From contig SUVX01000007.1 in NCBI GenBank assembly GCA_015061725.1, forward strand, positions 1 through 64,000: a stretch of DNA of 64,000 nt, read 5' to 3'. A program made the position numbers and the translations under genes. Below are positions 16,604 to 24,504 of this stretch, piece after piece. The notes under the pieces are model-generated. The model made no database searches and was not told where the DNA came from. It worked only from the letters and a program-made list of their open reading frames with translations. Numbering within the stretch: the stretch's first letter is position 1; the number at the start of each line of letters is the position of its first letter. The DNA is from Lentisphaerota bacterium (GTDB taxonomy: Bacteria; Verrucomicrobiota; Lentisphaeria; Victivallales; Victivallaceae).

Positions 16604-19069
16604 ATGAATCAAAAATCAAAATGGAGTTTTGGAGTGCTGCTGATTGCTGTTGCTGTATCAGGAGCAGATACAACCGGCAAAAATGCCGCCGCACTGGAAC
16701 AGCGGCTTATTGTCAATCGTGTTGACCACGGCAGACAGGAAGTTGAACGCAAGGGCGACGAACTTGTGCGCAATGCCAATATGAAACTTGCTGCCGGAGA
16801 ATACATGGCTGCCTGCAGTCTGTATCGTGTGGCTAAATTGGAGTTCAAAAAGTTCAACTCCCCCTATTTCAGCAGAAAAATGGAGTTCTGTGACCGTCAG
16901 ATTTCCCGTTGTTACTATCTTCAGGCAGAGGATGCCATCCGTGATGCCGACAGAAGTTATCAGCGCGGAGATTTTGAAACGGCAATCAAACTTTGCAAAG
17001 AGGCATTGAAATATTGTCCGGAACAGGCAGATCGTCTTGAAGCTCTGATTGCTCAGTATGAAAAGAGAAAAAATCATGCTGCCGAGCGTGACAGTGTCAG
17101 TGCGGAACGTCTTGTTCCCAATAAGAAAAATCAGGAATATCAGATTGAAGTGTTGCTGGAACAGGGACGTAAACTGGTTGCCGCCAATGAACTTGGTGCC
17201 GCCATCCGCAAATACCAGGAAATTATGTTGATCGACCCCTACAATGCCGCAGCTGTCAAGAGCCTTGAAGGCGTTTATACCCGTATCGGAAAGATCGGTG
17301 ATGCCCGTTACAATGCGACGCACCGCCGTATGCTTTCTGAAACAGAGTGGAAATTTGCCACGCCTGTGTTCCCGGAATCCGATGGAAAAGGAAACTCCGT
17401 CAACTTTTTGTCCGGCAGTACAAAAACTAAGCAGCCCGCCGGAAGTTCAGCATTGGCTCAGAAACTTAATTCCATTGTCATCAAAGAATTTTCTTTTGAC
17501 GACATTCCGATTTCCGTCGTGGTCAACCACCTGCGTGAATTGACCAAACAGCATGATCCGGCACACCTGGGTGTCAACTTTGTTTATCTGCCCAAAAACG
17601 TTGTCCGTCTGGATGCCAAACCCATTGAGGGAGCTACTCAGACTGCCGGCGGAGAAGAGGGTGGAGTTCCTGCTCCTGCTCCCGCACCTGCTGCTGCGCC
17701 CGCTGCTGCACCTGCTGCGGCTGCCGCTGTTGAAGGTGGAGAAGCCGGTGCCGAAGGTGCCGGTGCTGATGCCAATCAGCCGCCGCCGGAAAAAACGGTC
17801 AGTTTCAGTCTTAAAGATGCGACTGCCATGGAGGTTCTCCGCAAATTCAAAACGCAGTACGGTATCAAATACAAAATCACTGATAATTATGTTATTATCG
17901 CTCCTGAACATGTTTCTCTGGGCGATATGGAAAACCGCGTGTTCAATGTGGAAATCACGGATTTTGATTCCAATGAAGATCTTAAAAACCGTCTGGTTGC
18001 CGCCGGTATCTCTTACGGTCCCGGAACCAGTCTGATCTATGACCGCAACATCGGTTGTGTCTATGCAACCAATACGGCGGATAATCTTGAAAAAACAGAA
18101 AAGTTCCTTGAAGAGGAATACAACCGTGCTGAACCGATGATTCAGGTCATGCTCAAGATTATTGAGTTGAGCCAGAAAGATATTAACGAGCTTGCTTTCA
18201 ACTGGCAGTATTCCGTCAACTCCAACAGACCGACTGTCAATCCGGACGGTACGCTCCGTACTCAGACTGTTATTCAGCAGAACAGCAACGAATTGTTGCG
18301 TTACTATCGCGCCGATGATGCCAATCCGGAAATTGCCGGAGCAGTTCCGGATTCAACGTTGAATTATGTCTGGCAGGATTCCAGCGGAACCAAACTGGTT
18401 GCCAGTATGTTTGCGTTGAACTGGGCAGACAGCGGTGATGTGCTGTACTCTCCCAGAGTGACCGTCCGCAACAATCAGTTGGGTACGGTTTATATGGGTA
18501 CTGTGCGTTACTTCCCTGATGAGTGGGAAATGACAGATTCAACGACATCCAACACCACTACAACCGAATCTTCTCCACAGCCGACTTTCAGTGATGATCC
18601 GGAATATCTGGGTTTGAAGATTTCTGTTCAGCCGCAGATTCTTGACGAAAGCCGTGTTATTCAGGTCAGAGTCAACTTCCCGATCAAGACATTCGTCAAC
18701 TGGATGGTGTTTGATGCCCGTCAGAAAAGTTCCAGTACCGAAGGCGGAAGTTCCAGCGAAGATGGTGAGTACTTCAAGATGCCGATTTTCAACGACCGTT
18801 CTGTGGATACCGTTGTTCAGGTTTATGACGGAGATACGGTGCTTGTCGGCGGCGTGGCAACTGACTTGACCAAGAGCTATCATGACAAGATTCCGATTCT
18901 CGGTGATATCCCGTTCATCGGCCGTTTCTTCCAGTCCAGATATTCTCAGGCAGAAAAGGGCAATATGCTTATCTTCCTCAGCTGCAAGATTGTCAATCCG
19001 GATGGAAGCGCAAAATATCCCGAAGGCAAACGCCCCAACGGTGTTGTCAATTTCGGACAGAACCTTTAA
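16604..19069 (+). CDS. Secretin, type IV pilus/type II secretion outer-membrane channel, copy 2
   Basis: 821 residues from the ATG at 16604, which has GGAG nine nt upstream and gives a proper signal peptide (MNQKSKWSFGVLLIAVAVSGA); the earlier in-frame ATG at 16589 lacks these. The layout matches copy 1: TPR-like helices, secretin N-domains, a Pro/Ala then Gly/Glu/Ala low-complexity linker (about 340-385), and a C-terminal secretin domain ending KIPILGDIPFIGRFFQSR. The two copies are clearly diverged paralogues, so they could form a mixed ring or serve two substrates. The Akkermansia cluster, as I recall it, has one. Confidence 0.88.
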   Translation: MNQKSKWSFGVLLIAVAVSGADTTGKNAAALEQRLIVNRVDHGRQEVERKGDELVRNANMKLAAGEYMAACSLYRVAKLEFKKFNSPYFSRKMEFCDRQISRCYYLQAEDAIRDADRSYQRGDFETAIKLCKEALKYCPEQADRLEALIAQYEKRKNHAAERDSVSAERLVPNKKNQEYQIEVLLEQGRKLVAANELGAAIRKYQEIMLIDPYNAAAVKSLEGVYTRIGKIGDARYNATHRRMLSETEWKFATPVFPESDGKGNSVNFLSGSTKTKQPAGSSALAQKLNSIVIKEFSFDDIPISVVVNHLRELTKQHDPAHLGVNFVYLPKNVVRLDAKPIEGATQTAGGEEGGVPAPAPAPAAAPAAAPAAAAAVEGGEAGAEGAGADANQPPPEKTVSFSLKDATAMEVLRKFKTQYGIKYKITDNYVIIAPEHVSLGDMENRVFNVEITDFDSNEDLKNRLVAAGISYGPGTSLIYDRNIGCVYATNTADNLEKTEKFLEEEYNRAEPMIQVMLKIIELSQKDINELAFNWQYSVNSNRPTVNPDGTLRTQTVIQQNSNELLRYYRADDANPEIAGAVPDSTLNYVWQDSSGTKLVASMFALNWADSGDVLYSPRVTVRNNQLGTVYMGTVRYFPDEWEMTDSTTSNTTTTESSPQPTFSDDPEYLGLKISVQPQILDESRVIQVRVNFPIKTFVNWMVFDARQKSSSTEGGSSSEDGEYFKMPIFNDRSVDTVVQVYDGDTVLVGGVATDLTKSYHDKIPILGDIPFIGRFFQSRYSQAEKGNMLIFLSCKIVNPDGSAKYPEGKRPNGVVNFGQNL

Positions 19070-19092
19070 TTTTCAAGTATGCAATTTTTAAC

Positions 19093-19117
19093 ACGGCACC
19101 GGCAACGGTGCCGTTTC
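19093..19117 (+). terminator. Terminator of the pilus operon
   Basis: A perfect 9-bp stem (ACGGCACCG / CGGTGCCGT) with a GCAA tetraloop, followed by a short T run. It lies 24 nt after the second secretin stop. Confidence 0.75.
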
Positions 19118-19140
19118 AACATTCAGGAGGATAAAGAATA

Positions 19141-19632
19141 ATGATTACTCTCAAAACCACTTTCGGCGATATTTCCATTGAGCTTTTTGAAAAAGAAGCA
19201 CCGATCACGACCAAAAACTTTCTTGAGTATGTGCGTTCAGGTTTTTACAAGGATACTTTGTTTCACCGTGTTATTCCGGGATTTATGATTCAGGGCGGCG
19301 GCATGGATTGCGATTTCAACCATAAAGAAACCAATGCACCGATCAAGAATGAAGCGACCAATCAGATTTCCAATACGCGCGGAACGATTGCCATGGCGCG
19401 TACCGGTGTCGTGGATTCTGCCACCAGTCAGTTTTTTATCAATCTTGTCGATAATGACTTTTTGAATTTCCGTGCGCCGGTGCCGCAGTATTTCGGCTAT
19501 TGTGTTTTCGGTAAAGTCGTTTCCGGCATGGATGTCGTTGATAAGATTGCCGGAGTTAAAACCGGTGTCCGCGGCATGCACCGTGATGTTCCCGTGGATA
19601 ACGTTGTGATTCTGGATGCTGTTGAGGAGTAA
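19141..19632 (+). CDS. Peptidyl-prolyl cis-trans isomerase, cyclophilin type
   Basis: 163 residues, the normal size for a single-domain cyclophilin. Catalytic and binding-site segments are visible: [13 protein letters not shown] (active-site Arg, Phe, Met, Gln), GTIAMARTG and [10 protein letters not shown], and [15 protein letters not shown]. No signal peptide, so it is the cytoplasmic (PpiB-like) form that speeds proline isomerisation in protein folding. An AGGAGG site precedes the ATG. The cstA gene starts 8 nt after its stop. Confidence 0.95.
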   Translation: MITLKTTFGDISIELFEKEAPITTKNFLEYVRSGFYKDTLFHRVIPGFMIQGGGMDCDFNHKETNAPIKNEATNQISNTRGTIAMARTGVVDSATSQFFINLVDNDFLNFRAPVPQYFGYCVFGKVVSGMDVVDKIAGVKTGVRGMHRDVPVDNVVILDAVEE

Positions 19633-19640
19633 AAGAAAAA

Positions 19641-21101
19641 ATGAAACTGTTTTTTCTCGGTCTGGTCATTCTGCTCGGTGGTTACTTTTTTTACGGAAAG
19701 CTGGTTGAGCGTATCCTCGGTCCGGATGACCGGGAAACGCCGGCAAAAAGACTGCATGACGGCGTGGATTTTGTGGTTCTTCCGCATTGGAAAAACATGC
19801 TGATTCAGTTGTTGAATATTGCCGGTGTGGGTCCTGTGATCGGCGTTATTCTCGGCATTAAATTCGGTGTCATTGCATTTGTTATTATTCCGATTGGAAA
19901 CATTATCGGCGGGGCGGTCCATGACTTTCTTTCAGGCATGATGTCCCTGCGGAGTGACGGTGCCAATCTGCCCCGATTGATCAAAGAAAATATCGGACAG
20001 AAATTTTATTTTGTCTTTTCCTGTTTCATGATTTTTCTTCTTCTGCTGGTTGTGGCTGTATTCATCAATATTCCGGCTCAGCTGGTTGACGGTATGATTC
20101 CCGGACGTCCTGTATTCTGGATCGCGGTCGTCGGTATCTTTGTGTACTATATTGCTGCGACGCTGTTTCCTGTTGACAAAATCATCGGTTCATTGTATCC
20201 GCTTTTCGGCGGACTGCTTATTCTGGGAACGCTTGCAATTTTTGTCGCGATGTTCTTCAAACTTCAGAGTGCGCCTGAATTGCTTGATGAATCCGCTGCT
20301 TTCGCTGAAAAGATGTTCACAGCAAAGAAGGGACAGCCTTTGATTCCCATGTTGTTTGTGACGATTGCCTGCGGTATCATGTCCGGATTTCATGCGACGC
20401 AGAGTCCGATCATTGCCCGCACCATGGCGAGCGAAAGACAGGCACGCGCCTCTTTTTACGGCATGATGGTTCTTGAAGGCGCGATCGGAATGATCTGGGC
20501 GGGCGCGGCTCTGATGATCTACAACCTTTTCCCCGCGCTGATGGCAAAAGCGCCGGGGGCTGTCCTCAGCGATATCACCGGACACTTTCTCGGTAAATAT
20601 GCCGGAATGATCACTGTTTTGAGTGTGATTATCCTTGCCGTCACCAGCGGCGATACCGCTATGCGGAGTCTGCGTTTAAGTCTTGCAGAGATCCTCAATA
20701 TTCCCCAGGGTAAATTTTACAGCCGCATCATGCTGTGTGTGCCGCTGATCGTGATTGTGTCTCTTCTGCTGTGGTGGTCCAACAAGAGTGCGGCAACCTT
20801 CAACCAGTTGTGGAATTACTTTGCCTGGGGCAATCAGGTGCTTGCCGCCAGCACGCTTGCCGCTGCCACGGTCTGGCTGGGTGTCCGTAAAAAGAACTGC
20901 TGGATCGCCTGGATCCCCGGCGCATTCATGACTTTTGTTGTTACGACATACATTCTCTGGATCTCTCCCGCCCACGGCGGTCCGCTGGGATTCGGACTTG
21001 ATCTGAACCACGCTTATCTCTTTGCCGGATTTATTGTCTTACTGATAACTTTTGGACTCTTTGAAAAAATCAGGCGCAAGAGCGAGGAGAATACGCTTTG
21101 A
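19641..21101 (+). CDS. Carbon starvation protein CstA family transporter
   Basis: 486 residues with about 12-14 membrane helices. The N-terminus (GYFFYGKLVERILGPDD, then TPAKRLHDGVDFV) and the GPVIGVILG, GGAVHDFLSGMMSLR and GFHATQSPIIARTM stretches are diagnostic for CstA. Members act as peptide or pyruvate transporters; this short form without the C-terminal extension is common outside Proteobacteria. The substrate cannot be told from sequence. The stop codon overlaps the TTG start of the next gene, so the two are coupled. Confidence 0.92.
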   Translation: MKLFFLGLVILLGGYFFYGKLVERILGPDDRETPAKRLHDGVDFVVLPHWKNMLIQLLNIAGVGPVIGVILGIKFGVIAFVIIPIGNIIGGAVHDFLSGMMSLRSDGANLPRLIKENIGQKFYFVFSCFMIFLLLLVVAVFINIPAQLVDGMIPGRPVFWIAVVGIFVYYIAATLFPVDKIIGSLYPLFGGLLILGTLAIFVAMFFKLQSAPELLDESAAFAEKMFTAKKGQPLIPMLFVTIACGIMSGFHATQSPIIARTMASERQARASFYGMMVLEGAIGMIWAGAALMIYNLFPALMAKAPGAVLSDITGHFLGKYAGMITVLSVIILAVTSGDTAMRSLRLSLAEILNIPQGKFYSRIMLCVPLIVIVSLLLWWSNKSAATFNQLWNYFAWGNQVLAASTLAAATVWLGVRKKNCWIAWIPGAFMTFVVTTYILWISPAHGGPLGFGLDLNHAYLFAGFIVLLITFGLFEKIRRKSEENTL

Positions 21102-22207
21102 AAATTGCTCTGGGAATATTCAAATACTTCCCTTTCGGCGGACTTCAGATTGATATGCGTAATATTGCTTTGGAGTTCGCCCGCCGCGGAGAAGATGTAA
21201 CTGTTTTTACAGGGGAATGGAATTCCTCTGAGTCTTTTCCGGGGGTGAATGTTGAAATTTTAAAACTTTCAAGTTTAAGCAATCACCGCAAGGCTCTGGA
21301 GTTTGCCCGGGCCTTTCACCGTGCGGCGCAAAATTTTGATATCAAAGTTGCCTTCAACCGTTTCGGCGGCTGTGATTTTTATTTTGCGGCAGATGATTGT
21401 TATACCGCTGCGCTCAACCGCCGCAAGGGAGCGTTTCTGCTCCGTCATTTCGGACGGTACAAAGTTTTTTCTGAATTGGAAAAATCCATATTTTCGCCGC
21501 ACTCCCGGACGGTTGCATTTTACATCTGCCAAAAGCAGTTTGAGGAGTTCCGTTCCGTTTACGGAACGCCTGTGGAACGGTTGATTTATCTGGGACCGGG
21601 TGTCGGAGAACAGTATGTGCCTGCGGATGATGTTTTGCGCCGGAAGTACCGTTCTGCTCTCGGCGTGAAAGAAAATGAAACGCTTGCTCTTTTTGTTGCC
21701 GCCAACTGGAAACTCAAAGGCGGTGACCGTGTTATGGAAACTTTTGCCTCTCTGCCTGAGGAAATAAAAAAACAGACACAACTTCACTTTGTCGGCAATG
21801 ATGCTGGCGGCGAAGCTCAAAAAACGGCACAGAAGTTGAATATCCTTTCCTACTGCCGTTTTCACGGACCGCAGAAAGATACTTCCTCATTCGTTCAGGC
21901 GGCGGATGTATTGGTTCATCCTGCCCGCAAAGAGGCGACCGGCGGCGTGATTGCCGAAGCGCTTGCCTGCGGAGTGCCTGTGCTTGTGACCGGACTTTGC
22001 GGATACGCTTCTTTAGTCCGTGATTCCGGCGCCGGAATTGTTCTTGAAGGCGATTTTTCTTCTGAAAAACTTTTGAATGCCTGGCAGGCGTGGTTCAATG
22101 CCAGAGAACATTTTGCAGGAGTTGCTCAAAAAGCGGCTCAAACGCTGCCTCTCAAGGGACGTGCTTCTGCCGCTGTTGATATTATTCTCAATTCCCGCAA
22201 TTTTTGA
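21098..22207 (+). CDS. waaG: Glycosyltransferase family 4, WaaG/RfaG-like (LPS core glucosyltransferase)
   Basis: 369 residues. TTG start overlapping the cstA stop (TTGA) with a GAGGAGA site upstream. The N-terminus IFKYFPFGGLQIDMRNIALE is close to the KYFPFGGLQRDFMRIA hallmark of WaaG. Further matches are the FNRFGGCDFYFAADDCY segment and the C-terminal donor-binding HPARKEATGGVIAEALACG with the retaining-GT4 E-x7-E pattern. WaaG adds glucose to heptose II of the lipopolysaccharide inner core using UDP-glucose at the cytoplasmic face. The exact acceptor in this phylum is unknown. The gene context gives no further LPS genes. Confidence 0.85.
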   Translation: MKIALGIFKYFPFGGLQIDMRNIALEFARRGEDVTVFTGEWNSSESFPGVNVEILKLSSLSNHRKALEFARAFHRAAQNFDIKVAFNRFGGCDFYFAADDCYTAALNRRKGAFLLRHFGRYKVFSELEKSIFSPHSRTVAFYICQKQFEEFRSVYGTPVERLIYLGPGVGEQYVPADDVLRRKYRSALGVKENETLALFVAANWKLKGGDRVMETFASLPEEIKKQTQLHFVGNDAGGEAQKTAQKLNILSYCRFHGPQKDTSSFVQAADVLVHPARKEATGGVIAEALACGVPVLVTGLCGYASLVRDSGAGIVLEGDFSSEKLLNAWQAWFNAREHFAGVAQKAAQTLPLKGRASAAVDIILNSRNF

Positions 22208-22325
22208 AAAGCATATTCAGCAGCCGGGAAACTGAAATCGACCGTAAAAAAGAAGCTGTTTCAATAATTTTAAAACAGTTGACGGAATATTTTATCTGTT
22301 TTTTCTTCCACCTCCTGCGAAGGTC

Positions 22326-22354
22326 TTGACAAGTTTTCTTCCGTTGCCTATATT
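22326..22354 (+). promoter_or_regulatory. Promoter of the GntR regulator gene
   Basis: TTGACA, a 17-nt spacer, TATATT, about 40 nt upstream of the likely ATG. A near-consensus promoter for a regulator that may control itself. Confidence 0.75.
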
Positions 22355-22396
22355 TATCCACAGAGTGAATAAAACTCCGTTGTGAGGGCAGTGAGA

Positions 22397-23482
22397 ATGA
22401 TTTACGGCAGAAAAACCAAAGCAGCTGAATTGGCAACCCGTCTGGGCAGGGAATTGCGGGAAAAACGTCTTCCGCAGGGAACGCCTGTAATGAGTGCAAG
22501 AGAATTGGCTTTGCGCTTCAACATATCTGTTGTGACTGCCAATAAAATTCTTGATTTGCTCGAAATGCAGGATGTTGTGTATCGTGTCCCGCAAAGAGGA
22601 ACATTTATCAAAAATGATCCGCCCGTGATACCTGAAATCGTTTATGCCGGATTTGTTCCCGGTCCAGCCTCTGCCGATCCACTGAAAGATAATGCCGCTG
22701 AATTGCTGTTCGGGCATTTTCATAAACTCAATATTGAACCGCAGATTCTGACCTATCACACATTGTGCAATCCGTTCAGAGCAGAAAAGATTTTAGAAAA
22801 GAGCAATGCACTTCTGATAGATGCCTGTTTTATTGATTCCCGGACAATTAAAACCTTGTGGAATTACAGAGGCCGGATCGTTGTTACCGGTAATTTGTAT
22901 ATTGTTGATGAACTCCCCTGCAGTCAGGTCATTCCTGATTGTTCTCAAGCCTTGAGCGAGTTCAACAATTTTTCTCCGTTTGGAAATTATAAAAAAATTC
23001 TTATTCTGGAAGCAAGTCACAGAAACTCTACTGCCAGTGCTGAAAGTGTCTTCAAAATTCTGAAATGTCTGGATGTGCCGGAAGAAAATGTTGAAATCCA
23101 ACAACTGGCTGTTGCCAACAGTGCCGCCGCCTGCTGGAGCGCATTCAGGTATTTTTCTGAACGCAGGGATTTGGACGAAGATACGTTGATTGTGAGTTTA
23201 AGTGATTATTTTTCGCAGGGGATCAAAGAGGCTTACCGCCATATTTCTTCTGTTCCTGATATCCTCAGTTTTGACAATCTTGAGCAGTTTGGTGAATCAT
23301 CTTTCGGCACTCCCGGATTCTGCTCCATTGACCGGCAGCACGGACTTATGAACCAGATCGCCCTTACTCTGCTTTGCAAACAACTGGAGGAAAAAACAGA
23401 TTGTCTGCAGGTAATCAAAGTTCCTGCCAAACTTATTATGCGTAAAAGCGTTAAAAAATTAAAAGTGCAACCGGAAAAATAA
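22397..23482 (+). CDS. GntR-family transcriptional regulator
   Basis: 361 residues from the ATG at 22397; in-frame GTGs at 22382 and 22391 are alternatives, and the GAGG at 22384 fits the ATG best. A GntR winged helix occupies the first ~70 residues (ELALRFNISVVTANKILDLLE, then QRGTFIKND). The rest looks like a periplasmic-binding-protein-type sensor domain (LacI/GalR-like, with FVPGPASAD near the start and GFCSIDRQ near the end), as in GntR proteins that sense sugars. It precedes a glycan-degradation gene set on the same strand, so control of that locus is likely. Confidence 0.82.
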   Translation: MIYGRKTKAAELATRLGRELREKRLPQGTPVMSARELALRFNISVVTANKILDLLEMQDVVYRVPQRGTFIKNDPPVIPEIVYAGFVPGPASADPLKDNAAELLFGHFHKLNIEPQILTYHTLCNPFRAEKILEKSNALLIDACFIDSRTIKTLWNYRGRIVVTGNLYIVDELPCSQVIPDCSQALSEFNNFSPFGNYKKILILEASHRNSTASAESVFKILKCLDVPEENVEIQQLAVANSAAACWSAFRYFSERRDLDEDTLIVSLSDYFSQGIKEAYRHISSVPDILSFDNLEQFGESSFGTPGFCSIDRQHGLMNQIALTLLCKQLEEKTDCLQVIKVPAKLIMRKSVKKLKVQPEK

Positions 23483-23496
23483 AACAGGAGGTATAA

Positions 23497-24474
23497 ATGG
23501 GATCAGATTATCTATTGAATGGCTGTTGCAGCATGTTGTTCGCAGAGGGATGTGTAAACGGACGGGGAAATACGGACATTTCCGTTTGGCAGAAAACGGC
23601 TCCGTTTGTCCCTGCAACAAATTCCGGTGTGTCTGTTTTCACTATTGCGGGACTGCGCCGTAAAAAGCCGCAGGATACGGCTTGTTTCGTCCAACAACAA
23701 AATACCCCGCTTTTTTTGAAAGCAAAGGGGAACGCGAGGAGAAAAGACAATCCCTTTACTCTCATAGAACTACTCGTTGTGATTGCCATTATCGCGATTC
23801 TGGCGGCAATGCTGATGCCTGCCTTGCAGCAGGCGCGCGAGAGGGTAAAAGCAACGGCGTGTCTCAACAACCTTAAACAGATCATATCCATGCGTCTGCT
23901 TTACAGCAATGATTTCAAGGGCTGGATATGTATTACGGACTACGGCAAGAGTCATGGCTGGAGCATGTATGACAGATTAAAACTTCTGCCGTCCAAAAAG
24001 GTTTTGCGCTGTACCTGGGATGGTCAACCTGTAACTGATAACACTGTCAATTACAGCGGGTATGGTATAAAGTGCCTTAATGGCGGAACTGCCGGAAACT
24101 GGTTTAATAAGTCTTATCCTGATTCTGCTGCCATTTTCTTTACCACCAGTTCTCCTGACGGCAAGTGGATTTCATTGAAGCGGGCCGTCCGACCGGGTAA
24201 ATATTTTCAGGACGGAGATTCTTCCAATTCAACGGGAACTTCGCAGGCTTCTGCCGCCAATATCACCAACTCAACCGGTTCAAGATGGAGATTTGTCCAT
24301 AACAACCGCATGAATGTCAACTTTCTGGATGGCAGAGCCGCCGGTATTGATATCGGCGGTTTTGAAGAGTCCGTCAAATGGGAGTGGCGCAATACGACCA
24401 GTACCATTACCGCTTATTACCGTGATTTTCTCAATGTTGAAAAATCATTTTCATTCTCAAAACAAAGTTACTGA
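23497..24474 (+). CDS. Prepilin-type N-terminal helix protein with long leader (pseudopilin-like)
   Basis: 325 residues. A perfect AGGAGG five nt upstream supports the start at 23497, giving an unusually long leader of about 83 residues before the prepilin helix [19 protein letters not shown]. Part of the leader ([10 protein letters not shown]) is encoded by a dispersed intergenic element also seen at 52062 and 56740. The helix is followed by ACLNNLKQI and a C-terminal domain with a DGR turn, the type found in the many prepilin-like proteins of Lentisphaerae and Planctomycetes. The residue before the cleavage Phe is Pro, not the usual Gly. Position between a regulator and a GH9 gene suggests a role in glycan handling, unproven. 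Confidence 0.8.
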   Translation: MGSDYLLNGCCSMLFAEGCVNGRGNTDISVWQKTAPFVPATNSGVSVFTIAGLRRKKPQDTACFVQQQNTPLFLKAKGNARRKDNPFTLIELLVVIAIIAILAAMLMPALQQARERVKATACLNNLKQIISMRLLYSNDFKGWICITDYGKSHGWSMYDRLKLLPSKKVLRCTWDGQPVTDNTVNYSGYGIKCLNGGTAGNWFNKSYPDSAAIFFTTSSPDGKWISLKRAVRPGKYFQDGDSSNSTGTSQASAANITNSTGSRWRFVHNNRMNVNFLDGRAAGIDIGGFEESVKWEWRNTTSTITAYYRDFLNVEKSFSFSKQSY

Positions 24475-24504
24475 AAAATTTATAATAAAGGGATAAAATT
24501 TCCG

